Source of the DNA: Variovorax sp. J22P240 | GTDB lineage: Bacteria; Pseudomonadota; Gammaproteobacteria; Burkholderiales; Burkholderiaceae_C | Assembly: GCF_030316855.1 (NCBI RefSeq) | Contig: NZ_JASZYR010000002.1 | Coordinates: 124,001 to 188,000 of the forward strand | Reading direction: 5' to 3' | DNA: 64,000 nt | Shown: in pieces, positions 33,065 to 40,635 of the stretch | How the letters are laid out: every line of letters begins with the position of its first letter | How positions within the stretch are numbered: position 1 is the first letter of the stretch | Program-made: the position numbers and the translations under genes | Notes under the pieces: model-generated | The model's database searches: none | Seen by the model: only the letters and a program-made list of their open reading frames with translations | Told to the model about the DNA's origin: nothing

Positions 33065-33571
33065 CTATTGAATTCGTACTGGCGGACTGCAGGCAGAGTA
33101 GTAGACGTGGCAGTTGGTGCGTTTGGCGTCGGTACAAAATTTCGTACCCAATGCTGTGGCCCGATCTAGGGTGGCCTCAGCAGTGACGTTGTATCCCCCG
33201 TCACCCACGACCAATACAACGCAGCCATTGCTGTACCAGGTTTCGAGCTTGCAATTCTTACCGTCCTGGGCCGAGCAATCGGCCATGGCCGATTGCTCGG
33301 CCGCTTGCCGATTGAACATATTGGCGGAGGCGCCCACAACTCCTCTTGGTATGTCGGCGACAACAGCTCCCCACCGATCCGCCCACCGTGGCGGCGTAGG
33401 TTGCGGTGCCGCCTGCTGTTGCGGGTTGTTGTAGCCAGGAATAAGACCGCATGAGCTGATATTGGTGCTGCTGTATGGCATCCATCCCGGTGGGCATCCG
33501 CCCTCCGCATGCGCGGTAATTCTCAAGCTCGACAGGCCCAGGAGTAGAGCTAACAAAAACCGGGGCTTCAT
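33065..33571 (-). CDS. DUF4189-like exported protein, copy 2
   Basis: 168 residues from ATG 33571, overlapping the virB6 stop by ATGA. It has a signal peptide (MKPRFLLALLLGLSSLRITA), a conserved GGCPPGWMPYSSTN, a Gln/Pro spacer, then the DUF4189-type domain with WADRWGAVVADIPRGVVG and cysteines in pairs. This copy sits in the ancestral position between the intact virB6 and the immunity gene. Function is unknown; its linkage to virB6 and to the lipase pair suggests a role in the system. Confidence 0.75.
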   Translation of the reverse strand: MKPRFLLALLLGLSSLRITAHAEGGCPPGWMPYSSTNISSCGLIPGYNNPQQQAAPQPTPPRWADRWGAVVADIPRGVVGASANMFNRQAAEQSAMADCSAQDGKNCKLETWYSNGCVVLVVGDGGYNVTAEATLDRATALGTKFCTDAKRTNCHVYYSACSPPVRIQ

Positions 33572-34671
33572 GCGCGCACGCCCGGCCCGCCCTGATAAGG
33601 CTTGACTGTGTCCGACGGTGCCGTGACGCCGTTGCTGCGATGAGATGCAGAGTTGAGCCGACTGGTATCGACGCCTTTGTCTCCCGCATTCAATTGTTGC
33701 GTGTTGGTTGGCGGCGCATTCCCCCCATATCCCCCACCCTGCATCAATTGCCCCTGCGAGCCCATGCGGGCACCCCCTCCACCACTGAAGGCCGACTGGA
33801 ACATGAAGTTGCCCATCGTCCCGTTGAAGAACATCGCAGCCATAGGAGGCGTAGAGATGATCAGTGCGGTCATCAGCAGTCCGACGCCGCCTTGCTGCAT
33901 GGCCTGGCTGGAGAAGCCCTCGGCGCCCTGACCCGTGATGCGGGAGATGACTTCGGTGCCCCAGAGTGCGCCGGCGACGCGCAGCGTCATCTCCAGCACC
34001 AGGGAGACCACGAAGTTGAGCACCGCCAGCGAGAACAGCGTGCCCAGGCCGTGCATCAGCCAGCGGCGGAACAACTCCTTGGTCTGATCGAAGATCAGGC
34101 ACAGGATGAATAGCGGCCCGAAGCCGATGAACAGCGCCATGGCCAGTTGATAGAGCAGCAGCATGGCGCCCGCGGCCATGGCCGGGCCTGCCGTGCCCAG
34201 CGTGGCGATCAGCATCGTGCGTGCCTTCTCGTCTGCGGTGGCGAGATCGCCTATAGGCACATACACGGCATCGATGGCGCCCATGGCCAACTGGGTGTAG
34301 GCCAGATTCTTGTCGATGATGCTGGCGGGCGAACTGTCCGAGCCGGTGACGAGACGGCTGATCTCGCGCGCCAGCCCGCTGGTGAAGAAGTCCTGCAGCT
34401 GGATGCTGCCCAGGGACATGGTGGAGGCCACGGAGACGACCACCGCGATTTTGCCCATGCTCGACACTATGGCCATCATCGGCTCGCGCGACTGGCCGGT
34501 GATCATGCGGTAGCCCTGGATCAGCACCCAGAGCGTGACAAGGATCATTGCCATTGCGCTGACCCACACCATGGTACGAGCCATGACATCGCTGCCGAAT
34601 TGCGCAATCCGTTCACTAAGCCATTTGTAGATCAGTGCGAAATAGACGAAATCGCCAATACTGGTGGTCAT
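33568..34671 (-). CDS. virB6: VirB6 inner-membrane channel protein
   Basis: 367 residues, polytopic. Hydrophobic segments lie at about 5-18, 29-50, 72-90, 155-215 and 222-240, and again near LLMTALIISTPPMAAMFF (about 285-302). A Gly/Asn/Gln-rich soluble C terminus follows. The conserved TGQSREPM region and the RRWLMHGLGTLFSLAVLNFV block are typical of VirB6/TrbL-like proteins. It forms part of the inner-membrane complex that passes substrates. It lies 11 bases after virB5, and a broken duplicate is at 30349-30965. Confidence 0.92.
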   Translation of the reverse strand: MTTSIGDFVYFALIYKWLSERIAQFGSDVMARTMVWVSAMAMILVTLWVLIQGYRMITGQSREPMMAIVSSMGKIAVVVSVASTMSLGSIQLQDFFTSGLAREISRLVTGSDSSPASIIDKNLAYTQLAMGAIDAVYVPIGDLATADEKARTMLIATLGTAGPAMAAGAMLLLYQLAMALFIGFGPLFILCLIFDQTKELFRRWLMHGLGTLFSLAVLNFVVSLVLEMTLRVAGALWGTEVISRITGQGAEGFSSQAMQQGGVGLLMTALIISTPPMAAMFFNGTMGNFMFQSAFSGGGGARMGSQGQLMQGGGYGGNAPPTNTQQLNAGDKGVDTSRLNSASHRSNGVTAPSDTVKPYQGGPGVRA

Positions 34672-34682
34672 CGTGGCTGCGC

Positions 34683-35468
34683 CTAGTTGAATGCGGCTGC
34701 AAAAGCGCCTGCTTGAACGATCTCGCCCAGGACGGTTTTGGGGCTGCCTTTCAAGCGGACCTTGGCCACGGTGGTTTGCTGCGCTTGAAGTGCGTGGATC
34801 GCGGCATCTTTGGCTGCCATGAGTGCTTGCCAGTCACTCATTTCCTTCGCGAGTTTGTTGGCATTGCGCACGGCTTCATTGGTGTTGGCCTGGAGATCTC
34901 CGACGGAACTGATTCCCTGGACAAGATCGCGGTGTTGATCGATTTTCTGAAGCAGGGAACTGTATTGGCTCATGCGTTCGAGCATCTTGGCGGTCTCGTT
35001 GTATTTGTCGATCTGCAGGAGTGTGATCTGCTGGCAAATCGTTCGTTGCCTGACTGCGAGATTGCCATTCAGGTCCAGCGAAGAGAGCCCTACGATGCTC
35101 AAGGCGGTATCCGTGACGCTGTTGCCAGCCCCAGGGCAAGCCTGAGCGACCATGCCCGAGATGTCGGTGATGGGGGTTAGGGTGTTCGTGGGCTGGACCG
35201 AGAAGTCGAGTCTCGCGACCTTGGCGATCATCTGCTGATAGTGCGCGACTTGCTTCTGGTACTGCTGTACGGTTTCGGCCCAGCGCTGCGCCTGCTCTGC
35301 GTATTCCGAAGCCTGGGCGGAATATTGCGCGATTGCCTGGCCGAGGGCAGCGAAGTCGAAAGTTGCCAATTGCGCTCTGGCCGGACCGGTGAACAGAATG
35401 CTGGCCAGCACGAGGGCCGAGGTGGAGGCGGCTTTGCGTAGAGACACATGGTGTCGGGTCTTATTCAT
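34683..35468 (-). CDS. virB5: VirB5 minor pilus protein
   Basis: 261 residues from ATG 35468, with AAGGA eight bases upstream; longer in-frame starts would overlap the virB4 3' end and hide the signal peptide. The signal peptide ends ILFTGPARA, then come a long alpha-helical, Gln-rich region (AIAQYSAQASEYAEQAQRWA) and a coiled-coil-like second half with RQRTICQQITLLQIDKYNET, the general VirB5/TraC pattern. VirB5 caps the pilus and is the most variable structural subunit, so the assignment rests on both position and pattern. Confidence 0.85.
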   Translation of the reverse strand: MNKTRHHVSLRKAASTSALVLASILFTGPARAQLATFDFAALGQAIAQYSAQASEYAEQAQRWAETVQQYQKQVAHYQQMIAKVARLDFSVQPTNTLTPITDISGMVAQACPGAGNSVTDTALSIVGLSSLDLNGNLAVRQRTICQQITLLQIDKYNETAKMLERMSQYSSLLQKIDQHRDLVQGISSVGDLQANTNEAVRNANKLAKEMSDWQALMAAKDAAIHALQAQQTTVAKVRLKGSPKTVLGEIVQAGAFAAAFN

Positions 35469-35503
35469 GAGCGTGATCCTTGGTCGTCGGTTCATGGAAA
35501 CTC

Positions 35504-36478
35504 TCAGTGCGCAGTTACCGGACGTGTGTCGCGCGCCGGGTTTGCCGGCTTTTGTTTGCCGCTGCCTTTGCGGCGTTCGTAGAAAGTCTGCAGCCACTGT
35601 TCGGGCCGCAAGTCGTCCACGGCCACGCCTTCGGCAGTTGCACGTTCGCGCAGCACCTCATGCATGATTTCAGTGTTGTCCGTCGACGCAGAAATGACCG
35701 CCAACGCATCGTCCATCCCGCGCAGGTCGAGCTGGCACACCGATGACATGTGTCCCTGCTTGACAAGAAATCGGCGCGAGCGCTCATCAAGACTGACCAC
35801 CACTTGGTATTCGGACTCGGTGAGCTTCAGTCCATCGATATAGTCTTCGCGACTCGCGTTGGGGTTGGGCAGCAGGATCATGGTCGCCGTCTGCTCGATC
35901 AGCGAAGCGGCGATGTCGCTGGCCAGCGCGTCTTCCGGGCTCTGCGTGGCGAAGATGCCGAGGCCGTTCTGCTTGCGAATGGTCTTCTGCTTGTTCTTCG
36001 CGAACTCCTTGAGCCCGCCCTGACCGTCGAGGATCTTCCAGAACTCGTCCATGACGTAGATCAGTCGTCGGCCGTCGATCAATGCCTCGAGACGATGCAG
36101 CAGGTAGTTGATAACCGGCACCCGCACTTCGGGGTTGTCGATGATCTCGGTGTAGTCGAATCCGATGATGTTGGCGCGCTCCAGGTCGATGGTGTCGACC
36201 GGGTTGTCGAACACCCAGCCCAGCGCGTTGCCTGCGGTCCATTTGCGCAGGCGGATGAAGACTCCGTCGTCGCCCATGTTGGGCAGGCTCTTCTGGAAGT
36301 TGGTCATGCTGCGCAGATGCACTGGCGTGTCGAGCATGCTTTCCACCGCGCGGAAGATCTCGTCCTCTTCTCGCGAGCTGTAGACGGCCTTGCCGGCCAG
36401 CACCTTGGTGAGATCGGAGAGGAACTGCACGCTGGCTTCCGTGCGCTCGCAATGGAAGGGGTTGAAGCCGGTGGGCAT
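35504..36478 (-). CDS. virB4: VirB4 ATPase, C-terminal part after an in-frame stop
   Basis: 324 residues from the first ATG after the stop (MPTGFNPFHCERTEASVQFL). It contains Walker B LIYVMDEFWKIL (139-150) and the later conserved ATPase blocks (FATQSPEDALASDIAASLIE), and runs to the normal C terminus. It is in the same frame as the N-terminal half, and the eleven codons between the TGA and this ATG encode VirB4-like GGNYLALENG, so the gene was once continuous (826 codons in all). A GGAG lies six bases before this ATG, so reinitiation is possible. Confidence 0.88.
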   Translation of the reverse strand: MPTGFNPFHCERTEASVQFLSDLTKVLAGKAVYSSREEDEIFRAVESMLDTPVHLRSMTNFQKSLPNMGDDGVFIRLRKWTAGNALGWVFDNPVDTIDLERANIIGFDYTEIIDNPEVRVPVINYLLHRLEALIDGRRLIYVMDEFWKILDGQGGLKEFAKNKQKTIRKQNGLGIFATQSPEDALASDIAASLIEQTATMILLPNPNASREDYIDGLKLTESEYQVVVSLDERSRRFLVKQGHMSSVCQLDLRGMDDALAVISASTDNTEIMHEVLRERATAEGVAVDDLRPEQWLQTFYERRKGSGKQKPANPARDTRPVTAH

Positions 36479-36508
36479 GCCGTTCTCCAGCGCGAGGTAG
36501 TTGCCACC

Positions 36509-36511
36509 TCA
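36509..36511 (-). other. In-frame TGA interrupting virB4
   Basis: The minus strand reads GCG TGA GGT between EIFVRA and GGNYLALENG, both in one frame with no length change. A single-base change to TGC, TGG or CGA would restore the gene. The stop falls between the Walker A and Walker B motifs. Confidence 0.92.
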
Positions 36512-37981
36512 CGCACGCACGAAGATCTCCGCGCCACGGTCCTTGTCGAAGAAGAAGATGGTCGGCGAAGGCTTGAGCTTCTGCACTTGGCTGAGCAGGA
36601 AGTTGATGAGTGCGGTCTTGCCGGTGCCTGACTTGCCGATCACCATGGTGTTGGCAATGGCCTTTTCGCCCAGCGAGTTCTCGCCGGGATGGGTAGCGTG
36701 GAAGTTGAAGTAGTACGGCTGGCCGTTGGTCGTCTGCAAGGTCGTGACGCAGTCATCCCATGGGTTGTTGTTCTTCTTGCCGGTGGCGAAGTTGTGCAGT
36801 GGCGACAGGCCCAGGAAGTTCAGCGAGCTGACGTTCGCGAGGCGAGTGCGGAACTTCCAGTTGCCGGGGAACTGCGCGTAGAACGCTGCCGTGACGGCCA
36901 GGTCTTCTTTCACCGAAACGAAGCCTGCGTTGGATAGCTCGGCCCGGGCGGTGGCGATGTGCTGGGTCAGCGTCGGCTGGTCCGGCGCGTAGACGGCCAT
37001 GGTGAAGTGGTATTCGCCCAGCACGAAGTTGCCGGAGGAGAGCTGGTCCATGGCATGGTCCATCTCGATGATCTGGCTGACGGCCTTGTCACCGGAGGAA
37101 ATCATCATGCCCTTGGTGCGCTCGAGCGCATTGAGCGCGTCGTGCCGGCCCATGGGGCTGAAGGAGTGCGTGATGACGTACTCGAAATCCAGGTACTTGA
37201 GCCCGTTGAGGATGCCCGGGTAGGTGCCGTCGGGATACTCCTTGATGTTGAGGATGGCGCCGAAGTGGTTGACGCTCGTAGGCGTGGTGAGGACGAAGTC
37301 GCCGGTCTTGGCTGAGAAGCGCTGCCGGCTGACGGCCAGGTAGCGATACACCGGCGCCTGCAGCACCGGCACCGGTTCGTCGATGTGATTCAGCAGGTAG
37401 CCGAAGAATTCGAGCGTCTCGGAGAAGACGATTCCGTTGGCAGCTTCGTACATGCCGAGGCGGGTGGGTGCGTAGTCCTTCAACACGGCTTCGACGTTGC
37501 CGGCCAGTTCGTGCACCTTGTTGATGGCCTGCTGCTGTTCCGCTTCGAGCCTGGAGAGGTCGCTCGATTTCTCGACGAAGCGCTTACCTCCGACCACCGG
37601 TCGATACATCATGGTGAGGTAGAGCTCGTTCTGCATGAGCTTCTGCGCCGACAGCGCGCTGAAGTAGGCATCCGACAGCGACTGGTTGAACGCCTGGTCG
37701 AACTGACTTGTGCCATTGATCGCACGACGGCGGCGCAGGTCGTGCGCCCAGAAGGCCACGTTGACGAAATCCGGCGCGCGCAGCGTCTGCAGCATCCGGT
37801 TGAATGTGTTGTGACGATGCTCGAGTTCCCACTCTTCGCGTCCCACGAACGGCAGCCCCTCCAGGCGCCAGGTCAGGAGGTAGTCGCCGCCGGTGGTCTT
37901 GACAACCGTGGGCGAGACATGGGTGGACAGACAGATGAACTCGCCGATGGCTGTATCGGGACTGAAGGGAGGTTTCGACAT
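36509..37981 (-). CDS. virB4: VirB4 ATPase, N-terminal part ending at an in-frame stop
   Basis: 490 residues, from MSKPPFSPDTAIGEF through the N-terminal VirB4 domain to Walker A GKSGTGKT (449-456), ending DKDRGAEIFVRA just before the TGA. VirB4 is the main ATPase of the inner-membrane complex and is required in T4SS studied so far. A product ending here would lack Walker B and the C-terminal motor lobe. Whether this is a real nonsense mutation, a base error, or a two-polypeptide arrangement cannot be settled from one sequence. Confidence 0.9.
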   Translation of the reverse strand: MSKPPFSPDTAIGEFICLSTHVSPTVVKTTGGDYLLTWRLEGLPFVGREEWELEHRHNTFNRMLQTLRAPDFVNVAFWAHDLRRRRAINGTSQFDQAFNQSLSDAYFSALSAQKLMQNELYLTMMYRPVVGGKRFVEKSSDLSRLEAEQQQAINKVHELAGNVEAVLKDYAPTRLGMYEAANGIVFSETLEFFGYLLNHIDEPVPVLQAPVYRYLAVSRQRFSAKTGDFVLTTPTSVNHFGAILNIKEYPDGTYPGILNGLKYLDFEYVITHSFSPMGRHDALNALERTKGMMISSGDKAVSQIIEMDHAMDQLSSGNFVLGEYHFTMAVYAPDQPTLTQHIATARAELSNAGFVSVKEDLAVTAAFYAQFPGNWKFRTRLANVSSLNFLGLSPLHNFATGKKNNNPWDDCVTTLQTTNGQPYYFNFHATHPGENSLGEKAIANTMVIGKSGTGKTALINFLLSQVQKLKPSPTIFFFDKDRGAEIFVRA

Positions 37982-37993
37982 GCCCTGCGTCCG

Positions 37994-38302
37994 CTAGCTG
38001 TTGACCTTGGACTGGCCGCGGTAGCTGTTGGGCGTGAAGACCCACATGCCGTCGTGCTGCTGGATGTTCCGCGCGCGGAGGCGGAACTGCAGCCGCAGTC
38101 CCAGTAGCCGAAAGATCATTTCGTCGCGGCGCGCCATCTGGCGCATGACGAAGATCACCGGCGGGATCAACAGCAGGTAGAACAGGTTGAAGTACATCGC
38201 CAGCAACATGCATCCGCCCGCGCCCAGGAAGAAGGGCACGTAAGGCACGCCCAGGAACATGGGCGGGCGTGTGCAGCCGCGGAACATCGCGTTCTTATGC
38301 AT
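37994..38302 (-). CDS. virB3: VirB3 inner-membrane protein
   Basis: 102 residues from ATG 38302 (MHKNAMFRGCTRPPMFLGVP), overlapping the virB2 stop by eight bases. The RPPMFLGVPYVPF segment and a hydrophobic hairpin (about 20-50) are diagnostic of VirB3. It continues with a basic, cytoplasmic stretch (RRDEMIFRLLGLRLQFRLRA). It acts next to VirB4, whose gene starts 12 bases later. Confidence 0.93.
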   Translation of the reverse strand: MHKNAMFRGCTRPPMFLGVPYVPFFLGAGGCMLLAMYFNLFYLLLIPPVIFVMRQMARRDEMIFRLLGLRLQFRLRARNIQQHDGMWVFTPNSYRGQSKVNS

Positions 38303-38738
38303 GCTGGACCAGGAGTTGGGCAGCAGAGGCCAGGTGATCCATGGCGGGCGTCCAGATGCTGGAGGTGGAGGAAGCACAAGCATTGCCGCCAGCGCTACCG
38401 GAAAGAAACATCTTGGCGATCTGGCTCGCCGCGCCGATCAGGATGGCGCCGATCATGATGGGGGCGACGTCGGAAATGCGCTTGTGCGCGAAGGCGATCT
38501 GGTAGCCGGAAAAGATGACCGCGATGGTGACGACCACGATCGATGCGGCATTCAGGATGCTCAGGATGCTGCCGAGGAACCCGCAGGTGGTGCCGAGTGC
38601 GTCGCTGCTGCCGCCGACCTGGGCCATGGCCAGACCGGGCAGCAGGAGTGCTGCGGCCAATGTGGTCTGGAAGAGGGTACGCAGGCAGGCGCGTTCGAAC
38701 GGGTGTGCAGGGGTGAAGGTGCGTTGTTGTGTTTGCAT
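38295..38738 (-). CDS. virB2: VirB2 major pilin
   Basis: 147 residues. A long signal peptide ends PGLAMA (cleavage near residue 39), followed by a short pilin with two hydrophobic helices (about 53-77 and 89-108) separated by the basic loop FAHKRISD, and a Ser/Ala-rich C-terminal extension with a cysteine (GNACASSTSS). The extended tail is longer than in Agrobacterium VirB2, as in X-T4SS. The gene is preceded by GAGAGGAAA. Confidence 0.92.
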   Translation of the reverse strand: MQTQQRTFTPAHPFERACLRTLFQTTLAAALLLPGLAMAQVGGSSDALGTTCGFLGSILSILNAASIVVVTIAVIFSGYQIAFAHKRISDVAPIMIGAILIGAASQIAKMFLSGSAGGNACASSTSSIWTPAMDHLASAAQLLVQHA

Positions 38739-38844
38739 TTTTGGGTTTCCTCTCTGTTTGAATGAAAAGTCGGCGCGTACCGCTTTCGCAGCGCGCTTGT
38801 CAGGCGGCGAAGTTCACGGCGGGCGCATTGGTTCGCCTCGGTGC

Positions 38845-39582
38845 TCAGAAGACAAAGGCGCCATCGCCGGTTCCTTTGCGCAGGTTGGCCTGATCGGTAG
38901 TGCTTGTCGGGGCGGGTGGATCGCCCGGGCCACGCACTTGCGGTACGAAGACGCCCGGTCGGGCGCCGGAAGGCGCTTCGGCCACGAGGCCTGCAGGCGC
39001 AATGGCGGGCACTGCATTGACCGGTACGCTGCGCATGGCAATCCGGTCGGTAGACCCGGACGCCGGCTTGGCAGCGGCTGCCGGCGCGGCGGAGATGCCG
39101 GTGATCGCGCGGCCGCGGCTGATCGAGTCGTAGACCTTCTGCACATAGCCGTGCTGGAAGCCGGTCACGAAGTTGCCCGAGTAGTAGCAACTGAACGCCT
39201 TGCCCCAGTCTCCCTGGGCACTGGCGTAGCAGTCGGCCAGGATACGGGCGCCGGCCGCGAGGTTCGAGCAAGCATCGAAGGCCTTCTCGTGCGTATTGAG
39301 TCCGTATTTGCCGAGGTTGGCTCGGTTGACCTGGGCCATGCCGAGGGAAAAGTTGTACCCCTTGGCTTCGAGCATGCGCGCGGTCGCCAGGGCTTCGTCC
39401 AGCGTCTTCGGCTGGCGCTCCAACCGCCCGCCGACGACGCCAATCGCGTAGGGGTTGGCGCCGGACTCGACATGGACGACGTGGCGCATCACCGCCGCCG
39501 GAACTGCGAGGTCCTGGCATCCCATCAATTCGATTCCCGGTAGCACGACGCGATCTCCCTTTTTGTTTGTTCGTTCTGCCAC
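38845..39582 (-). CDS. virB1: VirB1 lytic transglycosylase
   Basis: 245 residues. The SLT fold has catalytic Glu39 in HVVHVESGANPYAIG, then NFSLGMAQVNRANL and DACSNLAAGARIL. A Pro/Ala-rich C-terminal tail (about 165-245) follows the enzyme domain. No clear signal peptide is seen at the N terminus, which is usual for some VirB1 proteins of this type. It opens peptidoglycan locally for machine assembly. It starts three bases after the virB11 stop. Confidence 0.92.
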   Translation of the reverse strand: MAERTNKKGDRVVLPGIELMGCQDLAVPAAVMRHVVHVESGANPYAIGVVGGRLERQPKTLDEALATARMLEAKGYNFSLGMAQVNRANLGKYGLNTHEKAFDACSNLAAGARILADCYASAQGDWGKAFSCYYSGNFVTGFQHGYVQKVYDSISRGRAITGISAAPAAAAKPASGSTDRIAMRSVPVNAVPAIAPAGLVAEAPSGARPGVFVPQVRGPGDPPAPTSTTDQANLRKGTGDGAFVF

Positions 39583-39585
39583 TGG

Positions 39586-40626
39586 CTAGGCGATGTCCGG
39601 GGGGAATCGCCGGCCCGGGCTGAAGTCGATACCGGTGATGTAGCGACTGCCGGCATGCGCCCTGATGTGCACCACGATGTCGATCGTCATCATCAGCAGC
39701 CGTTTGATGGTGGCGAACTCCAGTCCCGCGCCTTCGGATGATGCCTTCACCATGAGCGCCAGCTGATCCCAGGTCTGCTCGGTGCTGCCGGCGTGGCAAC
39801 TGGTGATGGAGCCGGGATGGCCAGAGGCGCAGTTGCGGATGAAGTAGAACGATTCGTCGCCCCGCAACTCCGCCAGGATGATGCGGTCCGGCTTCATGCG
39901 CAGGCAGGCTTCCATGCAGCTCTTGGCCGTGACGTTGCTGGTGCTCTGGCCGCCCTTCGAGTAAAGAAGGTGCGCTGCGTTGGGCTGGTCGATGAACAGC
40001 TCGCGCGCGTCTTCGATGGTGACCAGCCGCTCGTCGGCCGGGATGTGATGCACCAGCGACTTCATGAAGGTGGTCTTGCCACTGCCGGTGGCGCCGGAGA
40101 CCACGATGTTCTTCTTGAGGAGCACGGCCTGGCGGAAGAAGTCGGCGTAACGGTGTGTCGCGCGCAGGTCCAGCAGCATGCGGTCATGCTCGCCGATGCC
40201 GGTCGAGTCTTCGAGGATCTGGTCGAAGAAGCCGTCCTCCTGGTACTGGGCCAGGGTTTTCGTCTGCTTCGATGGCAAGCGGATCGTGATCGACAGATGG
40301 CCTGTTTCGCAGGCCGGTGGAATGACGAATTGCGCGCGCTGGCCCGTGGGAAAGGTCAGCGACACCACCGGATTGGCATCGGTGATGCGCTGGCCGGTGT
40401 TGCTCTCGTTGACGACGGCGGTGCAGAACTGCAGGGCGCGCGCGAAGGTCAGGCCGGGTACTTCCACCTTTCGCCAACCATCACGGCCTTCCAGATAGAG
40501 CGCGCCGGGCCGGTTGATGCAGATCTCGGTGATCTCGGACGAGACCATGTAGCCCTGGATGCCCAGCACTTCGTACTGGTACGCCAGGAATTCGTTCGAG
40601 ACGGAGGCGACGAGTTCGTCGGTCAT
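39586..40626 (-). CDS. virB11: VirB11 traffic ATPase
   Basis: 346 residues, cytoplasmic hexameric ATPase. An N-terminal domain (about 10-150) precedes Walker A SGATGSGKTT (177-186). The Asp box TIEDARELF, Walker B region DRIILAELRGDE, and His box SCHAGSTEQTWDQLALMVKA are all intact. It switches and powers pilus assembly and substrate transfer together with VirB4 and VirD4. Nine bases separate it from virB10. Confidence 0.96.
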   Translation of the reverse strand: MTDELVASVSNEFLAYQYEVLGIQGYMVSSEITEICINRPGALYLEGRDGWRKVEVPGLTFARALQFCTAVVNESNTGQRITDANPVVSLTFPTGQRAQFVIPPACETGHLSITIRLPSKQTKTLAQYQEDGFFDQILEDSTGIGEHDRMLLDLRATHRYADFFRQAVLLKKNIVVSGATGSGKTTFMKSLVHHIPADERLVTIEDARELFIDQPNAAHLLYSKGGQSTSNVTAKSCMEACLRMKPDRIILAELRGDESFYFIRNCASGHPGSITSCHAGSTEQTWDQLALMVKASSEGAGLEFATIKRLLMMTIDIVVHIRAHAGSRYITGIDFSPGRRFPPDIA

Positions 40627-40635
40627 GGCGTCGGG

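Larger units (their letters stand above)
27738..34671 (-). repeat. Tandem duplication: virB6 - DUF4189-like - immunity - lipase effector, two units
   Basis: Two consecutive units have the same gene order: unit 1 at 30988-34671 (intact virB6) and unit 2 at 27738-30965 (broken virB6). All boundaries, including the ATGA overlaps between virB6 and the DUF4189-like gene and between immunity and effector, are kept. The virB6 core and the effector catalytic domains remain very similar, while the C-terminus of virB6 and parts of the immunity proteins have diverged, so the duplication is not recent. Confidence 0.85.

Noticed and set aside
36509..36511. TGA in virB4 read as selenocysteine
   Set aside because: No Sec-insertion-like hairpin is evident directly after it, VirB4 is not a selenoprotein family, and a point mutation or base error is simpler.
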